A stretch of DNA of 8,864 nucleotides from JALHMQ01 sp964616395 (GTDB taxonomy: Bacteria; Pseudomonadota; Gammaproteobacteria; Burkholderiales; Burkholderiaceae_F). The DNA lies in contig CAZTUT010000124.1 of assembly GCA_964616395.1 (NCBI GenBank), positions 1 through 8,864 on the forward strand, given 5' to 3'. Shown here one piece after another: positions 5,956 to 8,864 of this stretch. How positions within the stretch are numbered: the first letter of the stretch is position 1; each line of letters opens with the position of its first letter. The position numbers were made by a program, and so were the translations under genes. Below the pieces are notes generated by a model. It worked only from the letters and a program-made list of their open reading frames with translations, made no database searches and was not told where the DNA came from.

Positions 5956-7650
<1,695 letters not shown>

Positions 7651-7656
7651 GGTCGG

Positions 7657-8712
7657 CTAGCGCAGTTTGGGATCGAGGGCGTCGCGCAGCGCATCGGTGA
7701 ACAGCGCAAACGCAGTGACGAAGGTCGCCATGAACAGCGTGGCTGCGGCCAGTTGCCACCAGTGGCCCAGCACCAGTTCGGCCTGCGCTTCCGACAGCAT
7801 CGTGCCCCAGCTCACCTGGTCGACCGGCACGCCGAGCCCGAGGAACGAGAGAATCACCTCGGCCTTGATGAAGCCCACCACCAGCAGCGACATCCGCACC
7901 AGCACCACGTGGCTGACGTTGGGCAGGATGTGGACGAACATCCGCTGGAAATGCGAGACGCCGATCGCCTCGGCCGCGCGCACGTACTCGCGACTGCGAT
8001 GCTTGATGTACTCGGCCCGCACCTGGCGGTACATGCCGGTCCAGCCGACCAGACCCAGGATCAGCACCACGGTGCTGATGCCGCGGCCGAATACCGCCGC
8101 GAACGCGAAGATCAGCAGGATGTCGGGGATCGACGTGAAGACGTTGTAGACCCACTCGAGAAAGTCGCCGATGCGGCCGCCGGCATAGCCCGCGAACGCG
8201 CCCAGCAGCGTGCCGATCAACGTCGCCACCGCAGCCGCGAACAGGCAGACGAAGATCGAGATCTCCGCCCCCTTGATCGCCTTGGCCAGCACGTCGCGGC
8301 CGAGCCGATCGGCGCCGAACGGCAGCGTGTCGGCGCGCGGCGGATCGGCCACCTGGATCTTCGCGGCCCGCTCCTCCCACTCCTTGTACTTGGGTGCGAG
8401 CGGGTCAATGTCTGACAGATCGACCGGCTTGGCATCCTTGGCCACCAGGTTGGCCAGTGGGTCGTTGGTCACGACCTCGGTACGCGCACCAACGAACGTA
8501 GGCGGCGCATTGGGCACCGCGACTTCCTTCTGCCAATCGGCCGCCACCAGCTTCAGCGCGGCCGCGATGATCAGCAGCAGGAAGGCCAGGACCACCACCA
8601 GCGCCACCATGCCCACGCGGTCGTTGCGCAGCCGGCCCCAGGCCGCCTTCCACACGCCCGGGGACCGCTGCGGCGCGGCGGCGCGGTCCATCACGTCGGT
8701 CGACGCGCTCAT
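7657..8712 (-). CDS. Oligopeptide-type ABC transporter permease (DppC/YejE-like)
   Basis: A 351-residue inner-membrane protein, about 50 residues longer than DppC. The first membrane helix is at about 34-56, followed by a roughly 90-residue soluble loop (57-148) that ends in the family segment LPFGADRLGRDVLAKAIKGAEISI (the DxxGRD element at 135-140). The BPD permease core spans about 149-340. The EAA coupling loop is at 247-264 (EAIGVSHFQRMFVHILPN), the site that contacts the ATPase. FIKAEVILSFLGLGVP (281-296) and the C-terminal DALRDALDPKL (340-350) are typical of DppC relatives. A long loop between helix 1 and the core is also seen in YejE. The start overlaps the preceding permease stop by ATGA (8709-8712), so this is one transport operon: permease, permease, fused ATPase. 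Substrate cannot be read. Confidence 0.95.
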   Translation of the reverse strand: MSASTDVMDRAAAPQRSPGVWKAAWGRLRNDRVGMVALVVVLAFLLLIIAAALKLVAADWQKEVAVPNAPPTFVGARTEVVTNDPLANLVAKDAKPVDLSDIDPLAPKYKEWEERAAKIQVADPPRADTLPFGADRLGRDVLAKAIKGAEISIFVCLFAAAVATLIGTLLGAFAGYAGGRIGDFLEWVYNVFTSIPDILLIFAFAAVFGRGISTVVLILGLVGWTGMYRQVRAEYIKHRSREYVRAAEAIGVSHFQRMFVHILPNVSHVVLVRMSLLVVGFIKAEVILSFLGLGVPVDQVSWGTMLSEAQAELVLGHWWQLAAATLFMATFVTAFALFTDALRDALDPKLR

Positions 8713-8864
8713 TTGAGCACCACCCGCGGATCCACTGCCTTGTAGAGCAGGTCCGCAATCAGATTGATCACCATCGTCAGCACGGCCAGGTAGACAGTCA
8801 CCGCCTGGATCACCGGGTAGTCGCTGCGGTTGACCGCCAGCAGCACCTCGCGGCCCAGGCCGGG
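8709..8864 (-). CDS. Oligopeptide-type ABC transporter permease (DppB/YejB-like), C-terminal end
   Basis: Only the last 51 residues are in the window; the gene continues past the right edge. It reads PGLGREVLLAVNRSDYPVIQ, then a hydrophobic helix (TVYLAVLTMVINLIADLLY, 23-41) and KAVDPRVVLK. PGLG, DYPVIQ, and NLIADLLYKAVDPR are the standard end of DppB/OppB permeases. It is the first visible gene of the transporter operon; the periplasmic binding protein would be expected further upstream, outside the window. Confidence 0.93.
   Translation of the reverse strand, partial: PGLGREVLLAVNRSDYPVIQAVTVYLAVLTMVINLIADLLYKAVDPRVVLK

Overview
The window looks like a chromosomal segment of a high-GC betaproteobacterium, probably Burkholderiales. 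The best pointers are a short phasin that closely resembles Cupriavidus/Burkholderia PhaP as I remember it, and an oligopeptide-type ABC transporter whose two ATPase domains are fused, in the YejF style. No rRNA, tRNA, insertion sequence, phage gene or CRISPR array is visible. Taxonomy is inferred from remembered protein resemblance only.

Left block (1-3436, all minus strand). Read in the direction of transcription it runs: histone-deacetylase-family hydrolase (TTG start), EamA/DMT membrane transporter, hotdog acyl-CoA thioesterase, nitroreductase, then the N-terminal third of a tartrate/D-malate dehydrogenase that leaves the window at base 1. Two junctions are 4-base ATGA overlaps (2504-2507 and 1078-1081). 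The other two gaps are about 60 bases and contain no terminator, so this is probably one operon. The mix suggests small-molecule or acyl metabolism plus transport, but no single pathway can be named.

Central block (3437-4622). A 291-base divergent intergenic region separates the deacetylase operon from the phasin gene phaP on the plus strand. It holds a good sigma70 promoter (TTGACA, 16 bases, TAAAAT) and three CTGC-N3-GCAG-like sites, which match the recognition motif described for the PHB-responsive repressor PhaR. phaP ends in a strong intrinsic terminator. The next 265 bases have no convincing gene but end in a second, apparently orphan, intrinsic terminator, so a small RNA or a leader is possible there.

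Right block (4623-8864). An RDD-family membrane protein (plus) converges, with a 9-base gap, on an unrecognised 239-residue soluble protein (minus). Upstream of the latter on the minus strand lies a peptide-type ABC transporter operon: end of a DppB/YejB-like permease (cut by the window edge), a DppC/YejE-like permease, and a fused double ATPase. These genes are overlapping or 6 bases apart. The substrate-binding protein is not in view. Most of the window is ordinary housekeeping or accessory metabolism. The parts most worth checking are the phaP/deacetylase divergent control region and the orphan terminator region.
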